Source of the DNA: an uncultured Roseovarius sp.
GTDB lineage: Bacteria > Pseudomonadota > Alphaproteobacteria > Rhodobacterales > Rhodobacteraceae
DNA length: 50,675 nucleotides
Reading direction: 5' to 3'
NCBI GenBank assembly: GCA_934501475.1
Contig: CAKSUL010000007.1
Location: forward strand, 1 to 50,675
In this document: piece after piece, positions 1-9,609 of the stretch
Layout: every line of letters begins with the position of its first letter
Numbering within the stretch: the first letter of the stretch is position 1
Position numbers and translations under genes: made by a program
Notes under the pieces: model-generated
Seen by the model: only the letters and a program-made list of their open reading frames with translations
What the model was told of the DNA's origin: nothing
Database searches by the model: none

Positions 1-1
1 G

Positions 2-268
2 TCGGGCGGTGAGCGCCAGCGCGCCGCATTGGCGCGCGCGGTGATCATGTCTCCGGATGTCATCCTGGCGGATGAGCCCACCGGCAACGTCGATTGGGAC
101 ATGTCGCAGCGCCTGATGCGCCTGTTGATCGAATTGAACCGCATGGGCAAGACGGTGATGATCGCCACCCATGATCTGGCGCTGATCCGCGCCACCAAAA
201 GCCATGTGCAAACCCGCGTGCTGCGGATTTCCAACCGGCGGCTGCAACTGGCGGGGGCGGATCTGTGA
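2..268 (+). CDS. ftsE: FtsE, cell-division ABC ATPase (C-terminal part)
   Basis: Truncated by the window edge; the reading frame is open from base 2. The visible part starts at the ABC signature (SGGERQR), followed by Walker B (VILADEPTGNVD) and the H-loop histidine (MIATHD). FtsE is the cytoplasmic ATPase that works with the membrane protein FtsX to control septal peptidoglycan hydrolysis. The stop codon overlaps the start of ftsX by 4 bases, so the pair is translationally coupled. Assignment as FtsE rather than another small ABC ATPase (LolD-like) rests on the FtsX partner directly downstream. Confidence 0.9.
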   Translation, partial: SGGERQRAALARAVIMSPDVILADEPTGNVDWDMSQRLMRLLIELNRMGKTVMIATHDLALIRATKSHVQTRVLRISNRRLQLAGADL

Positions 269-1170
269 GCTTTGATTTTGCGCAATTGCGGGATTTTCTG
301 GCCGGTGACGCGCAGGCCGACCGGGTCGTGCCGCCCACCGGATTTACCGCATGGCTGACGCTGTTCAGCGCCGGGGCAATGGCGCTGCTGGCGGTGTTCG
401 CGCTGGCGCTGTCACTGGCGACCGCGCGGCTGGCCGATCGCTGGGGCGCCGAGTTGGCGCGCAGTTCCACGCTGCGGATTTCCGCGCCCGAGGGGCAGAT
501 GCTGGCCCAGACCGAGGCCGCGCTCAAGGTGCTGGAGACGACGCCCGGCGTCGCCTCGGCGCGCGCGCTCACCGACGCCGAGCAACTGGCGCTGCTTGAG
601 CCGTGGTTCGGTCCCGACCTGCCGGTGGACACATTGCCGATCCCGCGCCTGATCGAGGTGATCGAACAGGACGAGGGCTTTGATGCAGCCGGGCTGCGCC
701 TGCGTCTTGCGGCCGAAGTGCCCGGCGCGGTTCTGGACGATCACACGCGATGGCGCAAGCCGCTGGTCAAGGCGGCGTCGCGGCTGCGCCTGCTGGGGTG
801 GCTGTCGCTGGTCCTGATCGGGGGCACGATGGCGGCGATGATCACGCTGGCGGCCAATGCGGCGCTGGCGGCGAATGCGCAGGTGATCGGGGTTCTGCGT
901 CTGGTGGGGGCGCGCGATGCCTATATCGCGCAGGCCTTCGTGCGCCGCTTTACGCTGCGCGCCCTCACCGGGGCGGCGGTGGGCATGGTGGTGGGCTGCA
1001 TCGCCATCCTGTTCCTGCCGCGCACCGAGGTGGGGGGCGGGTTCCTGACCGGGCTGGGCTTTCAGGGGTGGCATTGGCTGTGGCCGCTGATGGTGCCGCT
1101 GCTGGCGGCGCTGGTGGCGTTTCTGGCCACCCGCGCCGCGGCGTTGCGCACGCTGGGGGACATGTCATGA
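265..1170 (+). CDS. ftsX: FtsX, cell-division permease-like protein
   Basis: 301 residues. Topology is typical of FtsX: one membrane segment near residues 32-55, a periplasmic domain of about 115 residues, then three segments near 178-204, 233-251 and 271-291. The short loop around residues 207-221 (VIGVLRLVGARDAYI) is the cytosolic coupling loop characteristic of the family. It transmits FtsE ATP hydrolysis across the membrane to cell-wall hydrolase activators. It overlaps ftsE by 4 bases and the downstream acyltransferase start by 4 bases, so the three genes form one translation unit. Confidence 0.93.
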   Translation: MSFDFAQLRDFLAGDAQADRVVPPTGFTAWLTLFSAGAMALLAVFALALSLATARLADRWGAELARSSTLRISAPEGQMLAQTEAALKVLETTPGVASARALTDAEQLALLEPWFGPDLPVDTLPIPRLIEVIEQDEGFDAAGLRLRLAAEVPGAVLDDHTRWRKPLVKAASRLRLLGWLSLVLIGGTMAAMITLAANAALAANAQVIGVLRLVGARDAYIAQAFVRRFTLRALTGAAVGMVVGCIAILFLPRTEVGGGFLTGLGFQGWHWLWPLMVPLLAALVAFLATRAAALRTLGDMS

Positions 1171-1916
1171 GGGTGGCGTTTCGCTGGCTGCGCTCACTGA
1201 TTTTCGTGGTGCAGATGTATCTGATGATGGCGGTGCTGGGCATCGTGTTCCTGCCCTGGGCCCTGTTCAGCCGCCGGGGCGCGCGCGTGGCCTGCAAGAG
1301 TTTTTGCCATTGGGTGCGCTGGTCTGCGGCGCTGTTGGTGGGGCTGCGCAGCGAAGTGCGCGGCACGCCGCCCACGGACGAGGTCCTGATCGCGGCCAAG
1401 CATCAGTCGTTTCTGGATATCCTGCTGATCTTCAGCGCGCTGCCCGCCGGCAAATTCATCATGAAACGTGAATTGATGTGGGCGCCGGTGATCGGCCAAT
1501 ATGCCCTCAGGATCGGCTGTGTGCCGGTGGATCGCGGCAAGCGCAGCCTTGCGATCAAGAAGATGGTCACCGATGTGGCGCGCGGCGCGCAGCAGCCCGG
1601 TCAACTGATCATCTATCCGCAGGGCACGCGGATCGCGCCGGGCGTCAAGGCCCCGTTCAAGGTGGGCAGCGGTGTCCTGTATCAGGAACTGAACCAGGAT
1701 TGCGTGCCGGTCGCGACCAATGTCGGGGTGTTCTGGCCGCGCCGCGGGATCTATCGCAAGCCGGGCCTGGCCGTGGTCGAATTCCTGCCCCGGATCTCGG
1801 CAGGCCTGTCCAAGAAGGACTTCATGGCGCGGCTTGAGCATGACGTTGAAACCGCCTCGGATCGGTTGATGCGCGAAGCGGGGTTCGATCCGGATGCGCC
1901 GCGGCCCCAAGGATAG
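1167..1916 (+). CDS. plsC: PlsC-like 1-acyl-sn-glycerol-3-phosphate acyltransferase
   Basis: 249 residues from the ATG at 1167, which overlaps the ftsX stop as ATGA; longer upstream frames are read-through of another frame of ftsX. An N-terminal membrane segment (about residues 11-35) precedes the acyltransferase domain. The HX4D catalytic motif is H79-D84 (HQSFLD) and the substrate-binding block is YPQGTR at 150-155, where most family members have an acidic residue (EGTR) instead of Gln. It would acylate lysophosphatidic acid to phosphatidic acid at the inner membrane; an ornithine-lipid (OlsA-type) acyltransferase is an alternative. Confidence 0.83.
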   Translation: MRVAFRWLRSLIFVVQMYLMMAVLGIVFLPWALFSRRGARVACKSFCHWVRWSAALLVGLRSEVRGTPPTDEVLIAAKHQSFLDILLIFSALPAGKFIMKRELMWAPVIGQYALRIGCVPVDRGKRSLAIKKMVTDVARGAQQPGQLIIYPQGTRIAPGVKAPFKVGSGVLYQELNQDCVPVATNVGVFWPRRGIYRKPGLAVVEFLPRISAGLSKKDFMARLEHDVETASDRLMREAGFDPDAPRPQG

Positions 1917-1969
1917 GCGCACCGGGATCGCGCCATGCCTTTTTCGGCAAATACAGGGAGGAGACGGAA

Positions 1970-2695
1970 ATGCGGATCACGGATTACAAGGCCCTGACAT
2001 TCGATGTCTATGGCACGCTGATCGACTGGGAAACCGGGATGGTGAACGGGCTGCAGCCGCTGATCGGGCAGGTGTCGCGCGCGCTAAGCCGGGATGAGGT
2101 TCTGGAAACCCATGCCTGGTATGAATCGCAGACCCAGGCGCAGACGCCGGGCAAGGTCTATTCGCAGTTGCTGGCGACGGTCTATCGGCGCATCGCCGAA
2201 GAATGGGGCGTCGCGGTCAGTTGGGACGATTGCCTGCGCTATGGCCGCTCGGTTCAGGACTGGCCCGCCTTTCCCGACAGCGCCGAGGCGCTGGCCTATC
2301 TCAAGCAGCATTACAAGCTGGTGGTTCTGTCCAATGTGGACAATGCCAGCTTTGCCCATAGCAACGCGCGTCTGGGCGTGAATTTCGACGGGGTCTACAC
2401 GGCCGAGGATGTGGGCTCCTACAAGCCCGCGCTGCGCAATTTCGACTATATGCTGGCCAATCTGGCGCGGATGGGGATTGAAAAACGCGATATCCTGCAC
2501 ACCGCCGAAAGCATGTTCCACGATCACGCCCCGGCCAACCAGACCGGCCTTGCCAATTGCTGGATCTACCGCCGCCACGCCCAGGAAGGGTTTGGCGCGA
2601 CGATGAATCCGGGCGACATGCCGCAGTATGACATGATGTTCCACTCGATGGCGGACATGGTCGCGGCGCATAAGGCCGCGCTGGCCGAAGGATAG
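1970..2695 (+). CDS. HAD-family hydrolase, haloacid dehalogenase type II-like
   Basis: 241 residues, with a strong AGGGAGGAG ribosome site 6-7 bases before the ATG. Motif I is FDVYGTLID at residues 11-19 with Asp12 as expected nucleophile. Motif II is the LSN block near residue 116, motif III lysine lies in SYKPALRNF and the acidic motif IV in ESMFHDH. The overall match is to (S)-2-haloacid dehalogenase-type HAD enzymes, though chromosomal copies often act on other organic acids or phosphates. It lies 53 bases after plsC and could be co-transcribed. The true substrate cannot be read from the sequence. Confidence 0.82.
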   Translation: MRITDYKALTFDVYGTLIDWETGMVNGLQPLIGQVSRALSRDEVLETHAWYESQTQAQTPGKVYSQLLATVYRRIAEEWGVAVSWDDCLRYGRSVQDWPAFPDSAEALAYLKQHYKLVVLSNVDNASFAHSNARLGVNFDGVYTAEDVGSYKPALRNFDYMLANLARMGIEKRDILHTAESMFHDHAPANQTGLANCWIYRRHAQEGFGATMNPGDMPQYDMMFHSMADMVAAHKAALAEG

Positions 2696-2734
2696 AAAAA
2701 CGCCGGTGGCGGCAGGATCATCCCACCGCCACCG
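2696..2734 (-). terminator. Intrinsic terminator of lpdA
   Basis: A 9-bp perfect stem (2704-2712 with 2726-2734) and a 13-base loop. On the minus strand it is followed by GCG and five T residues, which fits Rho-independent termination of the leftward lpdA transcript. It sits between the convergent stops of the HAD gene and lpdA. Confidence 0.7.
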
Positions 2735-2752
2735 CCGCCGCCGCGCGCCGCA

Positions 2753-4141
2753 TCAGGCGTGGATGGCACCGTCGCCGCAGGCGAGGGCGGCCTCGCGCAC
2801 GGCCTCGGAATAGGTGGGGTGGGCGTGACAGGTCAGCGCCAGATCCTGCGCCGAGGCGCCGAATTCCATCGCGACGCAGACCTCATGGATCAGATCGCCC
2901 GCCGCCGGGCCGATGATATGCGCGCCCAGGATGCGGTCGGTCTCCTGGTCGGCCAGAATTTTCACGAAACCCTCGCCCGCGAACACCGCCTTGGCGCGGG
3001 CATTGCCCACGAAGCTGAACTTGCCGACCTTGTAGGCGCGTCCCTCTTCCTTGAGCTCCTGTTCGGTCTTGCCGACCGAGGCGACCTCGGGGTGGGTGTA
3101 GATGACGCCGGGGATCACGCCGTAATTCACATGGCCATGATTGCCGGCGATCACCTCGGCGCAGGCCATGCCCTCATCCTCGGCCTTGTGGGCCAGCATC
3201 GGGCCGGTGATGGCGTCGCCGATGGCATAGATGCCCTTGATATTGGTCTGCCAGTGATCGTCGGTCTTGATCTGGCCGCGCTCGTTCAGCGCGACTCCGA
3301 GCGCGTCGAGGCCGAGTCCCTCAAGATAGGGTTTGCGCCCGGTCGACACCAGCACCACATCGGCATCGAGCACATGTTCGCTGTCATCCTTGCGCAGCTT
3401 GTAATGCACCTTGGCCTTGGATTTCGTCGTTTCGGTTTTCTGCACGGCGGCGCCCATGATGAATTTGAGCCCCTGTTTCTTCAACATGCGCTGAACGGTT
3501 TTCTGCACCTCGGCGTCCATGCCGGGGGTGATCGCATCGAGGAATTCGATCACCGTGACCTCGCTTCCCAGACGCGCATAGACGCTGCCCAGTTCCAGCC
3601 CGATCACACCCGCGCCGATCACCACCATCTTCTTGGGGATCTTGCCCAGTTCCAGCGCGCCGGTCGAGGTGACGACGATCTTTTCATCGACCTCGACACC
3701 GGGCAACGAGGCGGGTTCGGAGCCGGGCGCGAGGATGATGTTGCGGGCCTCATGCACCTCATCGCCGACCTTGACGCGCCCCGCCTCGGGGACCGAGCCC
3801 CAGCCCTTGAGCCAGTCGATCTTGTTCTTCTTGAACAGGAATTCGATGCCCTTGGTGTTCTGGGCGATCACGTCGTCCTTGTAGGCGAGCATCTCTTTCC
3901 AGTCGACCGAGGGGCTTTTGCCCTTGAGGCCCATTTTGGCGAAATTATGTTCGGCCTCATGCAGCATATGACTGGAATGCAGCAGCGCCTTGGAGGGGAT
4001 GCAGCCGACATTCAGGCAGGTGCCGCCCAATGTGTCGCGCCCTTCGACGCAGGCGGTTTTAAGACCCAGCTGTGCACAGCGGATGGCGGCCACATAGCCG
4101 CCGGGGCCAGCGCCGATTACGATTACGTCATAGGAGGCCAT
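2753..4141 (-). CDS. lpdA: Dihydrolipoyl dehydrogenase (E3)
   Basis: 462 residues, full length for the family. FAD-binding GxGPGG occurs near residue 10-15, the redox disulfide is C42-LNVG-C47, a second dinucleotide fold ([13 protein letters not shown]) binds NAD, and the C-terminal interface contains the catalytic H441-x4-E446. It reoxidises dihydrolipoyl groups of the 2-oxoglutarate dehydrogenase complex and possibly of other lipoyl complexes. The start is supported by AAGGAAACAGG upstream. It is the last gene of the leftward suc cluster, 159 bases after a MAPEG gene, and may have its own promoter in that gap. Confidence 0.96.
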   Translation of the reverse strand: MASYDVIVIGAGPGGYVAAIRCAQLGLKTACVEGRDTLGGTCLNVGCIPSKALLHSSHMLHEAEHNFAKMGLKGKSPSVDWKEMLAYKDDVIAQNTKGIEFLFKKNKIDWLKGWGSVPEAGRVKVGDEVHEARNIILAPGSEPASLPGVEVDEKIVVTSTGALELGKIPKKMVVIGAGVIGLELGSVYARLGSEVTVIEFLDAITPGMDAEVQKTVQRMLKKQGLKFIMGAAVQKTETTKSKAKVHYKLRKDDSEHVLDADVVLVSTGRKPYLEGLGLDALGVALNERGQIKTDDHWQTNIKGIYAIGDAITGPMLAHKAEDEGMACAEVIAGNHGHVNYGVIPGVIYTHPEVASVGKTEQELKEEGRAYKVGKFSFVGNARAKAVFAGEGFVKILADQETDRILGAHIIGPAAGDLIHEVCVAMEFGASAQDLALTCHAHPTYSEAVREAALACGDGAIHA

Positions 4142-4276
4142 TTACCTGTTTCCTTCGGTTCTGGACGCAGGGGCCAGTGCCCGCTGTGTCATTTGATTGC
4201 CTCCAAGCTGACTCGGAAAAGGGGGCGGGGTCAACCGGATGGCGGATGTCGGATAGTGTTGCAAGCGTGCGGATTT

Positions 4277-4297
4277 GAGTATTTTTGGAAAAATGAA
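4277..4297 (+). repeat. Intergenic repeat, copy 1 (GAGTATTTTTG type)
   Basis: 21-base element of the form GAGTATTTkTGsAAArAwGAA, 3 bases beyond the stop codon of the leftward MAPEG gene. Closely matching copies lie at 20856-20876 and 25951-25971, all outside genes. Copy 1 and copy 2 differ at a single position. Confidence 0.6.
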
Positions 4298-4300
4298 AGG

Positions 4301-4690
4301 TCAGAGAAGCGCCGCGATCAGCATCAGCGTGGTCGCCGTGAACCCGACGCCCCAGATCAGCGAGTGCCAAGGCACGAGGCCGAAGGCGTAGGCGGGCACA
4401 TAGAGGACGCGCGCCGCGAGATAGGTCCAGGCGCAGGCGGCGGTGAAGGGGGTGGATTGACCTGAGAGGGTGATGACCACGCAGGCGATGGTGAACAGGA
4501 TCAGCCCCTCGAAATGGTTGGTCAGGGCGCGCTGCAGGCGCCCCGCAATGCCGGTGAGTTGCACCGGCGTGTCACGAGGCCCGAGCGCGGTCCGGGTACC
4601 GACCTGGCGGTTGGCTGCGACGGAATAGGCCAGGAACTGGAGCGCCTGGAGGAGGGCGGCGAGGGTGAGGGCGGTGAGTTCGGGGGTCAT
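4301..4690 (-). CDS. MAPEG-family membrane protein
   Basis: 129 residues from the ATG at 4690, which overlaps the preceding stop by 4 bases. Four hydrophobic segments span most of the protein. The block NHFEGLILF and the following region (about residues 58-100) match the membrane-associated eicosanoid/glutathione (MAPEG) fold common in alphaproteobacteria. Family members use glutathione, but bacterial short forms have mostly unknown substrates. It sits with a small membrane gene between odhB and lpdA, so it is probably co-expressed with the suc genes without an obvious role in the complex. Confidence 0.8.
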   Translation of the reverse strand: MTPELTALTLAALLQALQFLAYSVAANRQVGTRTALGPRDTPVQLTGIAGRLQRALTNHFEGLILFTIACVVITLSGQSTPFTAACAWTYLAARVLYVPAYAFGLVPWHSLIWGVGFTATTLMLIAALL

Positions 4691-4959
4691 TCGATGTCGC
4701 TCCTTCTGTGTTTGATCCAGAGATGGAAGGGATAGACCCAGCCCAGCCCCGCAACCAGCAGCAGGCCCTTTTCGCGGGGCTGTTGGAAGCCGTCCAGCCC
4801 TTTCAGGGCCAGGATCACGCCGGCCAGGGTGGCAAACGATACCCAGAGCGCGAGCCAGAAAAGGACCGGATGCCGGGTGGGGCATGCCCTGAGCCAGCGC
4901 ACCGACGCGGAACGACCGGGCCATGTCGTGTCGGGGTCTGGCGGGGGGCTGTGGCTCAT
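4687..4959 (-). CDS. Small membrane protein, function unknown
   Basis: 90 residues from the ATG at 4959 (AGGAT 6 bases upstream); a longer version begins at 4995 without a better ribosome site. A polar N-terminus of about 30 residues is followed by two hydrophobic segments (about residues 34-55 and 65-82) and a basic C-terminus. Its stop overlaps the MAPEG gene start by 4 bases, so the two are probably translated together. I recognise no family. Confidence 0.65.
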   Translation of the reverse strand: MSHSPPPDPDTTWPGRSASVRWLRACPTRHPVLFWLALWVSFATLAGVILALKGLDGFQQPREKGLLLVAGLGWVYPFHLWIKHRRSDIE

Positions 4960-5044
4960 CAAATCCTGGATGCGGTGTCTTTCGGGGCAGCGCAAGACGG
5001 GGGAGTGCCCGCCTTGCGCCTGGGTTTCGACGCGATTCTGCGGA

Positions 5045-6619
5045 TCAGAGATCCATCAACAGCCGGCGCGGATCCTCGAGCGCGTCCTTGACCCGCACGA
5101 GGAAGGTCACGGCGCCCTTGCCGTCGACGATGCGGTGGTCATAGCTGAGGGCCAGATACATCATCGGACGGATCACGACCTCACCGTTGATCGCCATCGG
5201 GCGGTCCTGGATCTTGTGCATGCCGAGGATGCCCGATTGCGGGGGGTTCAGGATCGGCGAGGACATCAGCGAGCCATAGACGCCGCCATTGGAAATGGTG
5301 AAGGTGCCACCCTGCATTTCGGCCATGCTCAGCTTGCCGTCGCGGGCGCGCGCACCTTTTTCGGCGATGGCCTTTTCGATGTCGGCAAAGCTCATCGAAT
5401 CGGCGTCGCGGATCACCGGCACGACCAGACCGGAGGGCGTGCCGGTGGCGATGCCCATATGCACGAAGTTCTTGTAGACGACATCGGTTCCGTCGATTTC
5501 GGCGTTGACCTCGGGGACCTCACGCAGGGCGTGCACGCAGGCCTTGGTGAAGAACGACATGAAGCCCAGCTTGACGCCGTGCTTTTTCAGGAACTCGTCC
5601 TTGTAGTCGTTGCGCAGGGCCATGACCTCGGTCATGTCGGCCTCATTATAGGTGGTCAGCATCGCGGCGGTGTTCTGGCTGTCCTTGAGGCGGCGCGCGA
5701 TGGTCTGGCGCAGGCGGGTCATCTTGACGCGTTCCTCGCGGGCGGCATCATCGGCCGAGACAGGCGCGCGCGGGGTTGCGACGGGGGCGGCGGCAGGTGC
5801 AGCAGCAGCGGCGGGGGCAGCGGCGGCCCCGGCTGCGGCAGCGCGCGCGACGTCCTCTTTCATGATGCGCCCGTCGCGGCCGGTTCCGGTGACCTGATCG
5901 CGGCTGAGACCGGCCTCGGCCATGGCCTTTTTCGCCGAGGGGGCATCTTCGATGTCCTTGTCGCCGCTGTCTGCCTTGGCAGGGGCGGGGGCGGGTGCGA
6001 CGGTGGCCGGACCGGCGGCGGAGGCGGAGCCACCGGACAGCACGGCCAGCTTGCCGTTGGCCTGCACGGTCGAGCCTTCGGGCGCGAGGATCTCGGTCAG
6101 TGTGCCGGCACCGGGGGCGGGGACCTCGACCGAGACCTTGTCGGTTTCCAGCTCGCACAGCATTTCGTCGGCGGTCACGGTATCGCCGACCTTCTTGAAC
6201 CATGTGGCAACGGTGGCCTCGGACACGGATTCGCCCAGCGTGGGCACCATGACGTCGATCTTGGCGCCCTCATCGGCGGGTTTGGCCGGGGCGTCGTCCT
6301 TGGCCTTGCGGGGCTCATCGGGGCTGTCGCCGGATCTGGCGGTGGATTTGGCGGCGGATTTGTCGGCGGATTTGCTGGCCGCGCCTTCGTTGATGGTGGC
6401 CAGCAGGGCGTTCACGCCGACGGTTTCCCCTTCGGCGGCGACGATTTCGCCCATCGTGCCGGCGGCGGGGGAGGGCACCTCGACAGTGACCTTGTCGGTT
6501 TCCAGCTCACACAGCATTTCATCGACGGCGACCGCGTCACCGGGTTTCTTGAACCATGTGGCAACGGTGGCTTCGCTGACGGATTCACCCAGCGTGGGAA
6601 CGCGTATTTCGGTTGTCAT
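5045..6619 (-). CDS. odhB: 2-oxoglutarate dehydrogenase E2 (dihydrolipoyl succinyltransferase) with two lipoyl domains
   Basis: 524 residues, longer than the ~400 of single-lipoyl E2o. Two lipoyl domains (about 3-77 and 120-196) each carry the lipoylation motif ETDKV, with the lysine at K43 and K161. Then come an Ala/Pro linker, an E3-binding domain (about 223-260), an Ala-rich linker and the catalytic domain ending with HRIVDG (H495, D499). It transfers succinyl groups from lipoyl-lysine to CoA. It starts 3 bases after the sucA stop, with its ribosome site (GGAAAG) inside the sucA end. The duplicated domain is visible at DNA level too. Confidence 0.96.
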   Translation of the reverse strand: MTTEIRVPTLGESVSEATVATWFKKPGDAVAVDEMLCELETDKVTVEVPSPAAGTMGEIVAAEGETVGVNALLATINEGAASKSADKSAAKSTARSGDSPDEPRKAKDDAPAKPADEGAKIDVMVPTLGESVSEATVATWFKKVGDTVTADEMLCELETDKVSVEVPAPGAGTLTEILAPEGSTVQANGKLAVLSGGSASAAGPATVAPAPAPAKADSGDKDIEDAPSAKKAMAEAGLSRDQVTGTGRDGRIMKEDVARAAAAGAAAAPAAAAAPAAAPVATPRAPVSADDAAREERVKMTRLRQTIARRLKDSQNTAAMLTTYNEADMTEVMALRNDYKDEFLKKHGVKLGFMSFFTKACVHALREVPEVNAEIDGTDVVYKNFVHMGIATGTPSGLVVPVIRDADSMSFADIEKAIAEKGARARDGKLSMAEMQGGTFTISNGGVYGSLMSSPILNPPQSGILGMHKIQDRPMAINGEVVIRPMMYLALSYDHRIVDGKGAVTFLVRVKDALEDPRRLLMDL

Positions 6620-6622
6620 GGT

Positions 6623-9583
6623 TTACTTTCCTTTGATGGTCAGCGCGTCGTCAACCAACGCCGTTTGTTGTGCGATATGCTGTGAGGCAAGCCCGGTGGC
6701 GGGCGATGCGGCGGCAGAGCGGCCGACATATTCGGGGCGGGTGTTGGTGGCGCCGATCCGTTCAAGAACCCATTCGATATTGGGTTCGATAAAGGACCAT
6801 GCACCCTGGTTTTTCGGCTCTTCCTGACACCAGATCATTTCGGCGTTCTTGAACCTTTCCAGTTCCTTGACCGCGGATTGCGCGGGGAAGGGATAGAATT
6901 GTTCGAACCGCATCAGATAGATGTCGTCGATCCCGCGGGCGTCGCGTTCCTCGAGCAGGTCGAAATAGACCTTGCCCGAGCACATGACCACGCGCTTGAT
7001 CTTGTCGTCCGCCACCAGTTTCGTGTCGGAGTTGCCGTATTGGGCATCGTCCCACAGCACCCGGTGAAAGCTGGATCCGGTGGTGAATTCCTCGACTTTG
7101 GACACCGCCAGCTTGTGACGCAGCAGGGATTTCGGCGTCATCAGGATCAGCGGCTTGCGGAAGGTGCGGTGCAACTGGCGGCGCAGGATGTGGAAATAGT
7201 TGGCCGGGGTGGTGCAGTTGGCCACGATCCAGTTGTCCTGCCCGCACATGGTCAGGAACCGTTCCAGACGCGCCGACGAGTGTTCGGGGCCTTGCCCCTC
7301 GTAGCCGTGGGGCAGCAGGCAGACCAGGCCGGACATGCGCAGCCATTTGCTTTCGCCCGATGAAATGAACTGATCGAACATGATCTGCGCGCCGTTGGCG
7401 AAATCGCCGAACTGTGCCTCCCACAACACCAGCGCGTTGGGTTCGGCCAGCGAATAGCCGTATTCAAAGCCCAGCACCGCATATTCGCTGAGCATCGAGT
7501 CGATGACCTCGTAATGGGACTGCCCCTTGCGGATATGGTTGAGCGGATAATAGCGTTCTTCGTTGTCCTGGTTGATCAGCGCCGAGTGGCGTTGGCTGAA
7601 GGTGCCGCGTGCGCAATCCTGCCCGGACAGACGCACCGGGAACCCCTCGGTCAGCAGCGAGCCGAAGGCCAGCGCCTCACCCGTGGCCCAGTCGATGCCG
7701 GTCCCGGTCTCGAACATGGCGGCCTTGCTTTCCAGAAGGCGGCCGACGGTCCGGTGCAGCGGGAAATCGGCGGGCGGCGTCGTGAGCGCGCGCCCGATAT
7801 CGTCGAATGTCTCCCTCGGGATGGCTGTGGTGGCGCGCTGGTAATCCTCGTCGTTGCGATCCAGATGCGACCATTTCCCGTCCAGCCAATCGGCCTTGTT
7901 GGGCTTGTATGTCGCGCCGGCCTCGAACTCATCGGCAAGGAGGGCCTGAAATTCGGCTTTCATATCCTCGATCTCGCCCTCGGGGATCAGGCCGTCCTTG
8001 ACCAGGGTTTCCGTGTAGAGGCTGAGCGTGGTTTTCTGTTTCTTGATCTTGTTATACATGATCGGGTTGGTGAACATGGGCTCGTCGCCCTCGTTATGGC
8101 CGAAGCGGCGATAACAGATGATGTCCAGCACCACGTCCTTGTTGAACCTCTGGCGGAATTCCGTGGCCACGCGCGCGGCATGCACGACGGCCTCGGGATC
8201 GTCGCCGTTGACGTGAAAGATCGGCGCTTCGACCATCAGCGCGATATCGGTTGGATAAGGCGATGAGCGGCTGAAATGCGGCGCGGTGGTAAAGCCGATC
8301 TGGTTGTTCACCACGACATGAATGGTGCCGCCGGTCCGGTGCCCCTTGAGGCCGGACAGGCCGAAACCTTCGGCCACGACACCCTGGCCGGCAAAGGCCG
8401 CATCGCCATGCAGCAGCACCGGCAGCACCTTGGTGCGGTTGGTGTCGCTCAGCTGATCCTGCTTGGCACGCGCCTTGCCCAGAACGACGGGGTTCACCGC
8501 CTCGAGGTGGCTGGGGTTGGCGGTCAGCGACAGGTGCACCTCGTTGCCGTCGAATTCGCGGTCGCTGGAGGCGCCGAGGTGATATTTCACATCCCCCGAT
8601 CCATCCACGTCCTCGGGCTTGAAACTGCCGCCCTGGAATTCGTTGAAGATGGCGCGGTAGGGTTTGCCCATCACGTTGGCCAGCACCGACAGGCGGCCAC
8701 GGTGGGGCATGCCGATGATGATCTCTTCCACCCCAAGCGAGCCGCCGCGCTTGATGATCTGCTCCATCGCGGGAATCAGGGATTCACCGCCGTCCAGGCC
8801 AAAACGCTTGGTTCCCATGTATTTGACATGCAGGTATTTTTCGAAACCTTCGGCCTCGACCATCTTCTTGAGGATGGCCTTGCGCCCCTCGCGGGTAAAG
8901 CTGATCTCCTTGCCATAGCCCTCGATCCGCTCTTTCAGCCAGTTGGATTGCTCGGGGTCGGAAATATGCATGTATTGCAGCGCAAAAGTGCCGCAATAGG
9001 TGCGCCGCACGATGGACAGGATCTCGCGCATCGACGCGACTTCAAGGCCCAGCACGTTGTCGATGAAGATCGGGCGATCCATGTCGGCATCGGTAAAGCC
9101 GTAGTATTTCGGGTCCAGTTCGGGGCGGAAGGGCTGTTCGCGCAGGCCCAGCGGATCCAGGTCGGCGATCAGGTGGCCCCGGATCCGGTAGGCGCGGATC
9201 AGCATGAGCGCGCGCACCGAATCCAGCACCGCGCGCTGAATGGCGTCTTCGCTGATTTCGGCACCGGATGCGGCGGCCTTGGCGGCGATCTTGCCACCCG
9301 TGTCCCTGGTGTCGGGCAGGTCGCGGTATTCGCCGGTCAGCGCCGATGTCAGATCGTCGTCGGGCATCAACGGCCAGTCGGGGCGCGCCCATGACGGGCC
9401 TGCGGCCTCGCGCTTGATCGATACTTCGTCATCGCCCATCGCAGCGAAAAACGCCTGCCATGCCTCGTCCACCGCGCCCGGATCGTTGGCGTAGCGCGCG
9501 TATAGCTGCTCCAGATACTCGGCGTTGTGGCCTTGCATGAAGCTGGATTGGTGGAACTGATCGTTGGGGGAATGTTCTGTCAT
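6623..9583 (-). CDS. sucA: 2-oxoglutarate dehydrogenase E1
   Basis: 986 residues, full length. Thiamine diphosphate binding is seen in GDAAFAGQG (393-401) followed by NNQIGF (426-431), and the substrate-binding HRGRL block lies at 294-298. The N-terminal 50 residues hold the E2-binding segment. It decarboxylates 2-oxoglutarate and passes the succinyl unit to the E2 lipoyl groups. A near-perfect AAAGGAGG ribosome site precedes the ATG. odhB follows immediately and a secreted-protein gene lies 26 bases upstream. Confidence 0.97.
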   Translation of the reverse strand: MTEHSPNDQFHQSSFMQGHNAEYLEQLYARYANDPGAVDEAWQAFFAAMGDDEVSIKREAAGPSWARPDWPLMPDDDLTSALTGEYRDLPDTRDTGGKIAAKAAASGAEISEDAIQRAVLDSVRALMLIRAYRIRGHLIADLDPLGLREQPFRPELDPKYYGFTDADMDRPIFIDNVLGLEVASMREILSIVRRTYCGTFALQYMHISDPEQSNWLKERIEGYGKEISFTREGRKAILKKMVEAEGFEKYLHVKYMGTKRFGLDGGESLIPAMEQIIKRGGSLGVEEIIIGMPHRGRLSVLANVMGKPYRAIFNEFQGGSFKPEDVDGSGDVKYHLGASSDREFDGNEVHLSLTANPSHLEAVNPVVLGKARAKQDQLSDTNRTKVLPVLLHGDAAFAGQGVVAEGFGLSGLKGHRTGGTIHVVVNNQIGFTTAPHFSRSSPYPTDIALMVEAPIFHVNGDDPEAVVHAARVATEFRQRFNKDVVLDIICYRRFGHNEGDEPMFTNPIMYNKIKKQKTTLSLYTETLVKDGLIPEGEIEDMKAEFQALLADEFEAGATYKPNKADWLDGKWSHLDRNDEDYQRATTAIPRETFDDIGRALTTPPADFPLHRTVGRLLESKAAMFETGTGIDWATGEALAFGSLLTEGFPVRLSGQDCARGTFSQRHSALINQDNEERYYPLNHIRKGQSHYEVIDSMLSEYAVLGFEYGYSLAEPNALVLWEAQFGDFANGAQIMFDQFISSGESKWLRMSGLVCLLPHGYEGQGPEHSSARLERFLTMCGQDNWIVANCTTPANYFHILRRQLHRTFRKPLILMTPKSLLRHKLAVSKVEEFTTGSSFHRVLWDDAQYGNSDTKLVADDKIKRVVMCSGKVYFDLLEERDARGIDDIYLMRFEQFYPFPAQSAVKELERFKNAEMIWCQEEPKNQGAWSFIEPNIEWVLERIGATNTRPEYVGRSAAASPATGLASQHIAQQTALVDDALTIKGK

Positions 9584-9609
9584 GACTGCCTCCTTTCAGA
9601 GGGCGGGGG

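Noticed and set aside
750..1166. N-terminal extension of the acyltransferase frame into ftsX
   Set aside because: Ala/Gly-rich read-through of another frame of ftsX; the ATG at 1167 overlapping the ftsX stop is the natural start.
2759..4465. 568-codon plus-strand open frame opposite lpdA
   Set aside because: It is antisense to a complete, motif-verified lpdA; the His/Asp/Gly-rich translation is what high-G+C third positions give on the opposite strand.
4829..6685. 618-codon plus-strand open frame opposite odhB, Gly-rich
   Set aside because: Mirror of the Ala/Pro-rich linkers of odhB; no ribosome site or domain.
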